Positions 34,508 through 47,182 of a DNA stretch of 64,000 nt are shown here, in pieces. Source of the stretch: Lithospermum erythrorhizon (Eukaryota; Streptophyta; Magnoliopsida; Boraginales; Boraginaceae); NCBI GenBank assembly GCA_019722365.1, contig JADFUC010001773.1, forward strand, positions 310,001-374,000, written 5' to 3'. Both the position numbers and the translations under genes were made by a program. The notes under the pieces are model-generated. The model saw only the letters and a list, made by a program, of their open reading frames with translations, did no database searches and was not told where the DNA came from. Every line of letters starts with the position of its first letter. The first letter of the stretch is position 1.

Positions 34508-35034
34508 AATCTACATCACCTGTAATGCATCATATACCATTGCACGAGTCATTGCATCGAAGAGCTGGTAATAGTTTGATCGTGTGAAAAGGTTCTGATG
34601 CGCCTTTCAGCAATGGGTTTTTCATCGTTTTCAAGTCACAAATCCAGGATATTATTCATTTATGTTACCATGAATTTATCAAGTTCGACGGCATTTCTTG
34701 TTCAGAGCTTAAAAAGGTTTCAATAGTCTCAGGAGTACATAATAGACTGATGTAGAAACCATGGAAGTCAGTTGCAAACTATTTTCTCAATGTAAACCTA
34801 TCAAATTTTATGATACTCTACTATATGAAGTTAAATAGATCTGAAACTTAGTGCTGTTGTAAAGACTCGTAACCATAATTGAGAGTGCTCGATACCTCAG
34901 GACATGATAGTGGTTCTTCAAATTTCATCAAGTCCGGACCATGTCGGTTCCCAGGTTGCTCCAATAGAGCCAAACTAATCGGAGATGCAACGAGAAACTG
35001 TCAAATAATTAGGGGGAAACTGCGACCCTTGCTA
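34508..35034. other. convergent 3' region between CDS1 and TIG
   Basis: About 530 bp separate the two stop codons. It must hold both 3' UTRs, so the transcripts may overlap. No other feature is seen. Confidence 0.5.
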
Positions 35035-38000
35035 TCATTTAGTTATGTACTGAATCTCTGCATGTTCTCTCAGAAATTCGAGAACTTTTGCTCCTTCGAG
35101 TAACTCTTGCACCTAAGAAATGTAGGCAATTTAATCATAGTTACTGTTTTGAACTTTGAAGATTGTAGAATTTCTATTCAAATGCAAGAAATTTAAAGGA
35201 AATAAGTGGGGTGTAAGCACAACATCCATGTTGTAAGAAATACATGTAATAATGTGAAAACAACGGTAATTACATTCAACATGTCTAGGCCTTTTACCTG
35301 TTCCTTCACACGATCCTCATCATATTCCTGGTTATGACGTTTGAATTCGGCAATGGAGTTCTCAACCTCCTTAATTAGCTCTTCAGTTTCAACCTGAACC
35401 ACAATTTGATGCATAACATTTTAATTAGTCTTCCCTTCATAACTTTCTTTTGATTTGGGACAATGAAGAGAGAATACCTGTAAATTTTCACGGTTAAAAA
35501 TGTCACCAACAGCAAGATTCTGCTTGATAATATTGATAATGTTCTCTTTTTGGTTTCCCAGATATTCATCCACAGCCTTCGGACTTGTCAAATATGCCAG
35601 TTGTTGCTCATTAAGTTTTGTATTAGCCTAGCATTTGAAGATTTGATGATTATAAAACTGGAGCACGACAGTGGGATACACAAGATGGAGCACGACAATG
35701 GGATACACAAGAAGTATGATTGCAGGTCCTGACCTGTACTTGCAATAATTGAGCCCCATAAAGCTCCCTACCTTGTTCCTCAAATATGGTTTGAGGAATA
35801 TCTACTTCAATCATCTGCAACAAACATAAGTAACTTTTATGTTTCCAATCATCATAATTATAGTAATTGAATTAATTACATGATAAACACAAACCTAATT
35901 AAGTGGAAAAAATGTTATAAGATAAAAAAATTTGAATTCAACCGTGATTGTTGTTTGAATGCTAAACAGAGCGTCAGTCGAGGTTTCCAAATGGTGCCAT
36001 TAAATTTTGTTGGTATATAATATAACTGTGATTTCACAAACCACAATTTTAAACTAAGATCCATTATCATGCATTTTGTATTAACAAAATATCGGTATTC
36101 CAGTGCTAACTGATTTTACAACTCCTTAAATAAATATGTCAGTCACACAAGTTTCCGACAAAGGCTTTTCTTCACCCTCCTAATTTGAGCAAGTTGTCAA
36201 TAGGATGCAAATTAAGTCTTATTCGAAGTTTAGACAAAACCTTGCTTAACTGGTCGAGAATTGCATTATCTGCTGCTTGTTCTTTTGCAGTTTTCTCCAA
36301 TTCTTGGCATCTCTCTAGAAGTGTGTTCTTGACCTGTGGATTCACTGATCAGATGTTCGTCTGCAACCTGGAGGCAACTTGTTCATACATGAATATGACT
36401 TCACATCTCACCTCCTCAATGGTATTGCAACCAGGAAGAAGCTTATCAGCAATGTAGTCGTTTACCTTCGGTAAGTCCCGGTAGAATAACTCCTTGCATT
36501 CCACCTAATTCAAATTCAAAAACATATTGTTGTGCAATGCGATAACCTGACTGGATGTGATTGGTGCAGGCATTTTCGTGTCAGAAGGAAGAAGCATAGA
36601 ATAAGTAAATAGGATAACTACTTTCTTGATTACTTATGTCTATACGTTTTAGTGTTTTACTTCAGACCACAGTAAGGAAACTTACAGTGAATTCAGCATT
36701 AACCCCACGAAGATGTTCTTGTTTCCATGATTCTGGGAATTCAAACCGAAAGGTCCTCATCTCACCCCTCTGAATTCCAATGATTGAGTCCAGTAAACCT
36801 GGAAGAACCTTATCACCATCTTCTGTATCAAACTGAAAACCTGTAGTCAAAGATATAAATAAAGGTAGATAATTACCTTAACGAGGGAGCTTGACTATGC
36901 CTTCTTTAACTTGATATAAGCAAGGTTACGGACAAGCAATAGCTCCAAGTCAAAGCTAGTTCTAACTTTTTAAATCTCAAATATCCTCATGTTAAAAGCT
37001 TATCAGTAGGCTAGTTTGTTGCAAAGGAAGCAAGCAGTGTTCGAGTCATTTATCTAATGACAAGTGTCCTAATCAAAGTATAAACGAGTAAAAAATTCTA
37101 ATGAAGGATGCTTAGATTCATCAAAGGTACGGTTTAGGATTTTAGAAATGGTAGACTACGCAAACAAGATCAACCTTTACTCTCTGCAGATGGTATTTTT
37201 TGAATAATTGAAGTTTCTTCATCAACTGTTGTAGCTGAAATATCAAGAACCACTACATCGCCTACCTGTGGAGATTCCATATCACTGATACATGAATAGA
37301 AATCTGACACCAAAAAGGAAAAACTGCTGGAGTTTGGATCCAACAATTTGACAAGGCACAATTAACCTGCAGTCCTCTGTTGGTCACAATTTTCAGTACG
37401 CCCAAGACCTTGTGACGACGTTTTAATTCTTCTTCGCATGCTATCTGGGCATCTATTTCACTATCAACTTCAACAACTACTTTCAAGTCCTTGTATCCAT
37501 TCTCTGGAACCCACTTGACTTCCGGAGCCATATCTACAATAACGTCATATCTGGAGCAGAAATCGTAACGGAAAACAAGCATTGGTTATTATATAATGAG
37601 ATCTGCCAACAGTAGTCTGTTTTCAGATTCTTCAATGTTTAATTTAAGAAGTAAAATTATCAAGCGGTGATAACAATAAGAAACAGTGATATTTTATAGA
37701 ACTGTAACTTGTGAAAGCTGGATGAAATTTCTGACAATTTGATGAAGTAGTTACTAGTTTCCTACCAAAAACGAGAAAAAAGATGAAGTCAAACTGTTGC
37801 CTCTACATTTCAATACGAATAAATACTGGTGAAAGGAGGAATTTTCTATCGTTAATTTCCTTTGCAGTGGGGAAAGTAAGGATTTTCACATAGACATTGA
37901 GCGAAAAAAGTCAGGTTTTAATATGTCGAGTAGCTCATCATGCCATCTAAAAAAGATTGGATAGTACACTTCAACAGTCGGTAATAACTCAACAAACCTC

Positions 38001-40676
38001 AGGCAGTTCAATGTGGTATACGTTTTCTCCATGTCAGGAAATTTTGTTGTAATACGAATTGAATCTTTCAGAGCTTCTCCTCTGACCTGTATATAATGCA
38101 TAAAAGAGTAAATAAAACAATGGGAAACTGCAGAATGTGCAAGAATATGATTGCATTCTTTTGGAATATCTCATTCTCTACCATCACTAGAGATTGTTGA
38201 GTAGACCATCAATTTAATCAACCAGATTGAACTCGCTGCAACACAAGTGCTCTGGTTGAAGAAAATACTCGTAAAGGAACCACGAAAATATTGACAACAG
38301 AGAGACCTCTACCTAATTTCAGTTGATCATGCAATATCTCCATCCTTAAATTTGAAGGCCAATTACAATTTTAAATATAAGCATCTGATCTTCTCTCAAA
38401 TATTGAGTTTGTTAAATGTCAGATGCGAGAAAACTAGAGTTATTATTTAGCTCTTTCAGATCTTAAAATAGTTTCACAGACATAGAGCCACCGAAGAACA
38501 GAAATCTACATCTCTATTGAGAAGAGGAACGAGAATCAAAAGAAAAGATCATCGACCAAAGTCAAATGCTAGGTAAATCGACAACAGTTGAAGAGGCATC
38601 ATACTGAAGACACGGCATGTGGAAGGGTTCTCTTCAGAATAGATTCAATGATAGCTTTTTGGACATTTTGCTTCCCAGCATAATTAATAAGAATATTCTC
38701 TGGCACTTTCTTTCCAGGTCGAAATCCAGGAACCTGGGACGAACAAGGGTGGAAATTAGCATATATTATCAACTACACAGCAACTGTGCAGCTGAAAATT
38801 TAGGATAACCATTTATAATAGTAACATGGTCTATGAAATACAAAATGACATATCTGCGTCATTATCATCCTGATTGTACTCATCACGGTATGTTACAAGG
38901 ATGTACAAAATTGAGGACAACATAATATGAGGATGGCCTAACTATTTGGCACTGAGCCTACTCATCGAGGTATGGAAAAGCAATTAAGTAGTAGAAGTGT
39001 TACCTTTGTCTTCTTCATGATCTCTTTGATGACTCTTCCATAACAATAATCACATACAGCAGTTGGAACTTCTACACTCAACCTAAGCTGCAGAATGAAT
39101 CCAAATTCTGGAAAGTGAATATCCACAGCATAATTATGAACGTCTTAGAGATATGGCTTCCCTAGACTGTTCAAAATTTCAGAAATTTAATAATACACAA
39201 GTCCAAGCCAAAGTCATTGTTTTTTATATGCTGTAGCCTGCATGTGCTAGATATGATCTCATTTTTTTCCTGCCTCCCGACTTTGAGAAAGATAAATTAC
39301 AATTTGGAATATACTCTTTGATACACGTTACTTTTAACAATAAGTTTTACACACGGTCAACTAATTGAACATTAGAAAGCATCAAATTTCTTATACATTC
39401 TTGGTAGTAACACAAAGATAGCATCGAAGATCAATAAGTCCTGGCATTGAAATAGCTACGATGATCCATAAACTGAACCGACTGATTAACATATTCTACT
39501 ACAAGACATACCAAAACTACCATAAATGCAAATGCAATACTATATTGCTATGCAACTTGCTCAATCCATAACATACCCAGAAACTTAGACCCAGTAACTA
39601 AAACTTCATATATAGAAAAAAAAAGAAATTTAGTACATTATCCGCAGCATAATCGAGTAGTCACAAGAAATACTAATTCCATCCCAAAAAGATAGTCTAG
39701 TTTTATTTTCAATGGTCAAAATTAACAAACTTTACTACCTTAACTCACATATCTTGATATGAATTAACCAACTTTAATGCCTTAGTAGTTAAAAAAATAC
39801 TATCTTTTGATACATTTTCACAAAATATCATACAACATATACAAAAATACTTCAGCTCAAGCTTTAAAAAGTCAACCATCAAAATTCAAAACTTAGACGG
39901 TCTTTTTTGGACAGAGTGACAGCCTGATTGATATTTACTCTAGAATCTTGTTGACGGGTATATTATTTGATGAAAAACATATCAAAATATAATATTTTCA
40001 ACATTTGTACCGTACACTAACATGCACCATGCACCAATGCCTTTAAAATACTCGGGCAACACTATACACACACCCAAATAGTATTTTTATTAGTGAAATG
40101 ACAATTTTATAATTAATGAAACTTCCTCACCTACTACACTTACTTACAAATAGGGGGGGCAAAATAGTCATTTCACCCCCAGCTACTACACAATTTGGGT
40201 ATGTGTATAACAGCTGAGAAAATACTCCGTCTAAGTGGGGTAGGGGTGCGATAGTAATTAGACTTATCCATATAATAACAAGGAAACCTCAAATATAATA
40301 TTTTCAACATTTGTATTATTACCACGATAATTTTAATTCAAACCAAAGTTATATATGATAATTTTAAGTGAAACCAAAGTTATATGTGGCAATTAATATC
40401 ACAATGTTTGCTACTTACTCTAGAATTTGGTAGAGTGGTAGTAGTAAGTTGGATATTAGCTTCAAGTTTGTCATCTTCCACCACATTTTCAGCTGTATAA
40501 GAGGTTGCTGAATGAGCTACAAAGCCACTTGAAAAACATGATATTTTGCTGAAAAAAGATTGATGGTTATCTAGTTTGAGATGAAAACATTGAGAAGGGA
40601 GGTGATTTAGGGAGGGGGTGAAGAAATTGTTGAATTTGATGATTGATGTAGTTGTAGATAAACTGCAAAGATTCAT
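35035..40676 (-). CDS. TIG: trigger factor-like protein TIG, chloroplastic
   Basis: Trigger factor is a ribosome-associated chaperone with a peptidyl-prolyl isomerase-like domain; plant TIG acts in the chloroplast stroma. Thirteen exons: 40676-40419, 39087-39004, 38733-38605, 38086-37998, 37550-37367, 37265-37175, 36840-36686, 36504-36412, 36333-36241, 35814-35734, 35627-35478, 35393-35298 and 35112-35035, giving 526 residues. Exon 1 is Ser/Thr/Asn-rich, like a transit peptide. The ribosome-binding domain holds VPGFRPGKKVPENIL; in bacterial trigger factor GFRxGKxP touches the ribosome. The FKBP-like domain starts near residue 249 (VGDVVVLDISATT). The C-terminal chaperone domain is helical and charged, ending QYITK. 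All phases agree and no disruption is seen. Intron 1 (1.3 kb) holds two MITEs. Confidence 0.93.
35659..35712. repeat. 27-bp tandem duplication in a TIG intron
   Basis: 'tggagcacgacagtgggata' plus 'cacaaga' is present twice in a row with one change. It fills half of the 106-bp intron between exons 10 and 11. Confidence 0.8.
39671..39922. mobile_element. Stowaway-like MITE in TIG intron 1
   Basis: The left end 'attccatcccaaaaagatag' and the right end (reverse complement 'actctgtccaaaaaagaccg') form terminal inverted repeats of the 'CTCCGTCCCAAAAAGA' class. It is AT-rich and has no coding capacity. Similar ends occur in FTSZ1 intron 1. Confidence 0.55.
40063..40209. mobile_element. MITE copy B (TATACACA-type) in TIG intron 1
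   Basis: The 147-bp element begins TATACACACACCCAAATA and ends with its near-perfect inverse AATTTGGGTATGTGTATA. Over the 18-bp ends, two positions differ. It is the best-preserved member of a family with a second copy at 764-906 and a probable old copy near 27750. Either TATA or TA may be the target duplication. Confidence 0.7.
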
Positions 40677-41368
40677 TTTTTTCTGGTTTTGAGTTCTTGA
40701 ATTGCTTACACTTTCATTTAAGTGTGCTATTATTTCCCATTATTTTAATTAAATTTCTCACAGGTAAATTTTTTAATATTTAATTAATCTTTAATTATAA
40801 TATTTAAAAGTAAAATAAATATTATCAAAAATATTTTAAAAAGCAAATTGATTATATAAATTTTATATTTATTTTTTAAAATAAGGGAATAATTTATAAT
40901 TGATGTTTAAAATTTAATTTAAAAAAAATTATACTTCAATTAAAATAGATTGGAGGATGTATTATGAAATGGATATGGTATTTGAAAAGATTGTTTTTCA
41001 TTCCAATGAATGACATGCTTTTCGATATTGTTTAAATCCTCTAAGTTAAATGTTTATATATGATCATCTAGATTTTAATATTTTTTAAAATATTAATTCC
41101 ATTTGGGCTTTGGCTATGCATGAATTTTCAATTTGCTTCTTAACTGCCTATTTTCAGATTTGATATGAATTTATCTTTAGATTTTTGGATATATTTGATG
41201 AATACATACATGATATGGATTATGGTCAGAATTTTTGGTATATTTTATGAATTCTAAATTATGTTTTTATGAAATGAATTTCCATCTATTTTAATATTAA
41301 AAATGGACGGAAGAATTAAATTGAATAGATAAAAAGTTGAGAGGTCTGATGCAATTAAGCCTTTCTGA

Positions 41369-41643
41369 AATCCTCTATGTTAAATGTTTATATGTGATCA
41401 TCTAAATTTTGGTCTTATTTAAATTATCTAGGTTAAATGTTATATATGATCATCTACATTTCAATCTTATTTAAATAATCTAGGTTAAATGATCATATGT
41501 GATAGTATAGATTTTCGATCTCGTTTAAATCATCCATGTTTAGTGGTCATATATGGTCACCTAGATTTTGATTTTGCTTAAATCATCTAGGTTAAATAAT
41601 CATTCATGATCATCAAGAGTTCAATTTTGTTTAAATCATCTAG
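41369..41643. repeat. degenerate tandem repeat, about 53-bp unit, five copies
   Basis: Each unit reads roughly 'aaatcatctaggttaaatg' + 'atcatatatgatcatctaga' + 'tttnnatcttgttt'. Five diverged units run head to tail, and a sixth lone unit lies at about 41033-41085. The repeat is old, judging by its divergence. Confidence 0.7.
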
Positions 41644-43099
41644 ATTATCGCCGACCTTACATATCTCATTCACATGTGCTTCTAAAAAAACCATTTTGAT
41701 TATAGTGTAATTTTTCACATTTGCCGAAGATGAGACTTGATCTTCTTTTTTTCCTAATCTGCATATCATTCGTGATATAGGTTAAAATAAAGATCTAGAG
41801 AAATTTATTGGATACATACTTATATAGGTATTAAAGTCGATGCAGTTGTTTGTCAATGACGGGATCGGTCAAGTTATGTATCGACTTGGGTTGTCGCGAG
41901 GGCAACGTGTAAATAAATGATCAGGAGCAATGATATATGCATTGTCTTGTCTTTTATAAATACATGTCTTATTTATTATTTGAGGTAATCATGAAATTAT
42001 CTGCTGTACTTTTCACCCCTAATGAATCCTTATTAACAAGTATCGAATACTGTGGTGGATTCTGAAAGTAACATTTCGAGTAGCAATTTGTCAGAGATTT
42101 CGGTCGTTAAAGGAAAGATCCAAGCAGGGGTTAAATTGGATTGCTCCCGTAGGCACTTTCACTCATACGTATAGTGATAACGGTTGAGTCGTTGTACATG
42201 AACATAACAGTCCAGGCCCAAAATAACCTTTAACGAAAATATGGCGGATCAATTCGCTTTGTTTCAATCATTCACCATCTTGATTATTTTCGACGGTATG
42301 TGTTTAGATGTTGTAGATTTCTCATTGAAAACAGTGTCATTTCTAGTAGCCAGACATATCAAAGAGTATTTCCAATATTTTTTATCCTATACAAATTGTT
42401 TAAGCCAATGAGATCAAGATTTTGAGAATTCGTCTAATAATGCAAAAGTACCATAGGAAGGAGGGAAATCCCCAAACATGCCTAAAATTGAGAATCAGTG
42501 AGCAACTTTATTTTAAATTCATCCTTAACAAGTAAGCATTTGACCCTTTAAATAAATATCTACAATAGTAACATTGTATTTAGAACAGTAACATTTTCTG
42601 ACTCATACGAATTCAATAGATATATTACATTAATGCAGCCATTAAATAGAGAAATAATAATTAAAAGTGTGAAACCGTCATATTAGTGGTTCCTCGAATT
42701 TCCTGTTCTGAGATTCCACGGAAAAGGTGAATTTCAGGATGTGCCTCAACTGGTCAGGAAAAGTTTTTTTAAACCACACCGCATGAAGAGACTAGAGTGC
42801 TGACATTATTTACCAGTTAAGTTATGTCAAAAACAATAGTAAAAATCATCGTATCAGCATTTTTGATGAACTAATACAAGGAAACAAAAGAAAAAAGTAT
42901 CAAAACCAGGGTCATTTATGTGTATCATCCAATCTCTTGTTTGTTTCATCCATGTATTCATTGTACGATTGTTTTCAAACCTTTTCCCTATGCATTTAAT
43001 ACCGCAAATCATAACAATATTGTCAAGGTTTAAATATTGACACTTGACTTAATTTTTGAACTAAAAAGTGTTCTAAAATGTGATGAAATATATTAAATA

Positions 43100-43326
43100 T
43101 ACACTCCGTTCTAAAGATTGTCCACTTTTGACAATTTACCTTTAAGTTTGATCTTGAATTTTTTTTATGTTATGTAATATTTTTTATGAAAAGCCTTATG
43201 ATAAATATATTTGAGTATTCAATTTGATATATTTTCGTGGAAATATATAAACAACATATGTTAAAGTAACTTGAAAAAATTTCAATATCAAAAAGTAAAA
43301 ATAAACAATCTTTTAGAGCGAAAGTA
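43100..43326. mobile_element. Stowaway-type MITE upstream of the GDSL gene
   Basis: The ends are TA + 'cactccgttctaaagattgt' and, on the other strand, 'actttcgctctaaaagattg' + TA. About 225 bp, AT-rich, flanked by TA, as expected for Stowaway. It ends about 360 bp before the GDSL start codon. Confidence 0.6.
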
Positions 43327-43682
43327 TTTCAATATACTTAATTATATAAATTATAATTTTAATTCAAACCAATTATGCCAGTGAAACCTCAACCTTAATT
43401 TTAAGTTTTTAATCATTGAAAGTCAAACTTTGCTCTTTTGGAGATGGAGACAATAATAATTAATACATCAAAATAAAAATGTTTCAAAAAGGTGGTAACA
43501 ACTTTTAATTCAAATATATAATTAAGAATCCAATGACCATAATTAATTACCACACCTAGACTGGATTATCAATTGAGTTTTCCTGGCTTTAAAATAAGCA
43601 CCTCTTTCACAAGTGCTTCTGCAAATTCAAGTGATACCGTCTCTATAGCACATAGTTGAAACACCATAAAACACATCATCAC

Positions 43683-45183
43683 ATGGCTACAACACATAAT
43701 GCCAATATGGCAAAGACATCAAAATTCCTTCTTATTTGGTCTCAGCTCATCATGCAAATGGTGATGAATGCTGAGGCTCAAGTCTCGTCAATCATAGTCT
43801 TTGGAGACTCCTCCGTAGATGCAGGTAACAATAACGATATCAACACAGCAGTAAAGAGCAACTTTCGGCCATATGGTAGAGATTTTATTGGTGGTAAACC
43901 AACAGGGAGGTTTTCCAATGGTCGTCTCCCAACCGACTTCATATCTGAAGCCTTTGGGATCAAACCAGCAATACCAGCTTACTTAGATAAACATTATAAC
44001 ATCTCAGATTTTGCTACCGGTGTTTGCTTTGCCTCTGCTGGGACAGGGCTCGACCCTCTCACATCCAATATTGTGGTACGCACTCTGTATACCAAGTTTT
44101 GCCATCAGCATCGCCTTCTTAAGATGCGTCATGCGTGATGCATATTGATTATAAAGCACTATTTCAATATTAATCATAAATACATAGATTTAATTCAATA
44201 ATTGTATCACTACACGCACATATTCTAACAGTTAATACACACATTCTCATATAATAATGTCATTGACAACAAAAATCGATAAGTGTGTGCATTTATCAAT
44301 TTTTAGTTTGTCTTCATGTTCACTAATGTGCATTTTGTACCAACCTTGATCCAAATTCTATATGGCAGTCAGTACTCCCATTGGAGAGAGAAATACATTA
44401 TTTCAAGGAGTACAAGAAACAACTTAAAGAGTACCTGGGCAACAAGAAAGCAGAAAAGATTCTAAGTGATGCCTTGTATATAACAAGCATCGGGACCAAT
44501 GATTTCCTGGAGAATTACTATGTTCGACCCAAGAGAGTGTTGGAATACTCGGTTGATAAGTACCAAGACTTCCTGTTAAACTTGACTAGCGAGTTTGTCA
44601 AAACATTGTACCAACTTGGAGGTCGGAAAATCTTGCTAGCTGGACTTCCTCCAATGGGGTGTTTACCACTTATAAGAACTGTAAACATTTTCACCTGGGG
44701 GAGCTGCAAAGAGGAATACAACCAAGTGGCTATAGAATATAATAAGAAGCTTGAAGGACTAGTTCGGTTATTGAGCAAGGAGTTCAAAGAAATTGAGGTG
44801 GTACTTACTGATTCTTATAATATTCTTGAAGATATCATCAAAAACCCGCGTAACTATGGTAAGTCAGTTTTAGGAATCAAATTCAGCTAACGTGGATGAA
44901 TTCATGTTTACACCTGATATCTTAACAAACAAGAGTTTTCTGACAATGCATTAATGCAGATTTTGAGGTGGCAGAACGTGCATGCTGTGGTACTGGAAAG
45001 TTCGAGGTATCCTACATGTGCAACCAGATGACTCCAACATGTTATGATACAAACAAGTATGTGTTTTGGGATGCAATGCACCTTACAGAGAAAACCAATC
45101 GCATATTAGCTAACAATACATTCAAAACCTCTCTGGCCAACTTTCAGAATAAGAAAACCAACAACATTTTCAGAAGAATGTAA
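43683..45183 (+). CDS. GDSL esterase/lipase (SGNH hydrolase), secreted
   Basis: Plant GDSL lipases are secreted serine hydrolases acting on lipid or wall esters; the substrate of this one is unknown. Three exons: 43683-44075, 44369-44858 and 44960-45183, giving 368 residues, normal for the family. The ATG at 43683 is chosen because the frame upstream has no earlier ATG; a second Met is at residue 9. A hydrophobic leader (FLLIWSQLIMQMVM) ends near AEAQ. Block I is IIVFGDSSVDAGNNN with Ser43 as nucleophile, block II FATGVCFASAGTGLD, block III SIGTNDFLENYY (Asn175), block V FWDAMHLTEKTN with Asp332 and His335. The catalytic set is therefore complete. Phases agree (0, 1) with GT-AG borders. It resembles the At2g42990/At4g26790 group. 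Confidence 0.93.
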
Positions 45184-47182
45184 TACCAATAAATTGTAGA
45201 TGGAAAGTATTGAACTCACATCTGCCAATTCACAGTCACCGGAAACTTCTTACTATATGAATTGGTTTTGTTGACAAGTGGCATGGTCTACTATTTTTTT
45301 ACTTTACGATCTGAAACACCATTTTAGCGGATGGTTATGATCAGAAATAAAAGCACAAGGACTTACATATATACATACATACATAGAGGCTTCCGTCTAA
45401 GCAGGAAAATAAGAGGTCGGAGAGTACACAACGTTACCCTGTGATGACAAGGAGGCTGTTTCCTAATTGACCCAACATGCAGTGCTAGTCCAATGGGGCC
45501 TAGATGGTGTAATGAGCCATTGTGATTTATTCCATTATAACCAAGAGCCGGAAAATTTAAAATCTTCGACTCCATAAGACGTGGAAACGTGCACAAGTAC
45601 TTACATGATAACATGAAATAAAACATGCGTCAGTAGGAAATTGCCTATTTGGTAATTATAATCAATTGCTTCGGTTTGAGCAAGGAATAATTCAGACAGA
45701 TGCAATAATTACAAAAATAGTTCGAAGAGTAATTTTATCAAACACCTTATGTGCATTAAAAGCTCTACTACTAGCTTAGTCCTAGTCACTAATTAGCTCC
45801 CTAACAAGTTACAGCTACCTAATTACTACAAAATTATAAAATAGTTTTTTATATCTTGAAGGAGGTGGAGAGGGAAGGTGTCAAATAGGTGAAGATCGAA
45901 GATGATGGGCTTTTATACTTTTCATTGATCTCTGGATACTTACTCCGCATAAGATGAGTTAGTAAGTAGTAGGGTTTTATTTTTTTAAGAGAAAATGTTT
46001 GATAAGACTTCAGTGTTTCAAAATGGACTATTTGTCCTTCGGTTAGAGGTGTTCCGGAAATGTCTACGATCCAGTAAATAGCTCACATGAGCAGATAGAT
46101 CGGATCGGCTTGGAAAATGAAGATTTGTACAAGTTATGCGGCCGTCACCATTTTGTGAAAAATCATTAGGTATGAATATATTGAATCGCGTAGCTCGATT
46201 GGTGAAATAGTATCTCTCCCTCAAAAACATGTTTCTTTTATCGGCCTTACCAGAGCACTGGGCATACCGTATGAAGGAGCAGGGAGTGATAATCATTGAG
46301 TTAAACATGGTTAGGTAGGTAAGTAATAGGGTGATTATATGATTAAAAATCTGATAATACAAGTTCGAATATGCTAAATGGCATGACTTTACTGGATATT
46401 ACATGATTACTATTCATGTCGTGTCCTGTCCTATCATTTCAGCAAAAGTACGCCCTCGCTTAGAGGTACTTCGATTTATAACCTTTCACATGAGAGGCCA
46501 ACAATCACAATTGGTGAGGTCTGTATACTTGTCGAGAATCTGTCGATACTTGGCAGTACCATTTTCGCATTATATTCGGTTAATATGACCCAATTTCGGT
46601 TATTTATTAAGTAAAGCTAGATCAATTCTCATTTCATTATATTACCGAAAAATATGATTTTCTTCTCGACTCCTTATTTAAGAGAACCAATACAAGTTAT
46701 TTTTAAAATGACAATTTTTTTCCTAAAATCCAAGCATATCTAGTTAGAAAGAGTACATATTATGTGGCTTTTTCTCTTTACATCAAAATGCACATTTGTT
46801 AGTGATATTTTATTTCTGTATATATTTAGGAGAATTTAAAATTTATTTCACAATTTAAGTTTCCTTCAAGTTTTTGAACTAAATAAAAATTCATTAAAAG
46901 ATTTCTTTAAAAGAAAAATGATCTTATCAATTAAGGATGGAGGGATTAATAATTTTTATCATACATCACTAAAAACATAACAAATATTTTTGTACAATAA
47001 AATAATTTATAAAATCAAATACTTACATCATGATATTATCGTGTAATAAACATTAATTAATTTAGAATAATGTGATTAAAACCCGTAAATATGATCGAGT
47101 TGTTGAAGTATATATGAGTTTGTGATGAGATTATTATCAAGATTAAAGTGATTAGGGTTTATGAGCTTTTTTCCCCTTAACC
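45184..47182. other. intergenic region GDSL-CNX5
   Basis: About 2 kb. A SINE-like fragment is at 45412-45478. The stretch 46010-46600 is less AT-rich than its surroundings, and its composition looks foreign (see findings). The last 400 bp are AT-rich and should hold the CNX5 promoter. Confidence 0.4.
45412..45478 (+). mobile_element. SINE-related fragment
   Basis: 'gtcggagagtacacaacgtt...aaggaggctgtttcctaattgaccc' aligns with the fragment in SYP5 intron 1 (17192-17262) and with a motif common in plant SINEs. Partial copy. Confidence 0.4.

Larger units (their letters stand above)
40677..43682. other. intergenic region between TIG and the GDSL gene (divergent promoters)
   Basis: The two genes are divergent, so both promoters lie here. 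The DNA is AT-rich, with a degenerate tandem repeat at 41369-41643 and a Stowaway MITE at 43100-43326. No other gene is recognised. Confidence 0.45.

Noticed and set aside
43656..43682. earlier start for the GDSL gene with a His-rich leader
   Set aside because: The first codon there is TTG, not ATG; the first ATG in frame is at 43683.
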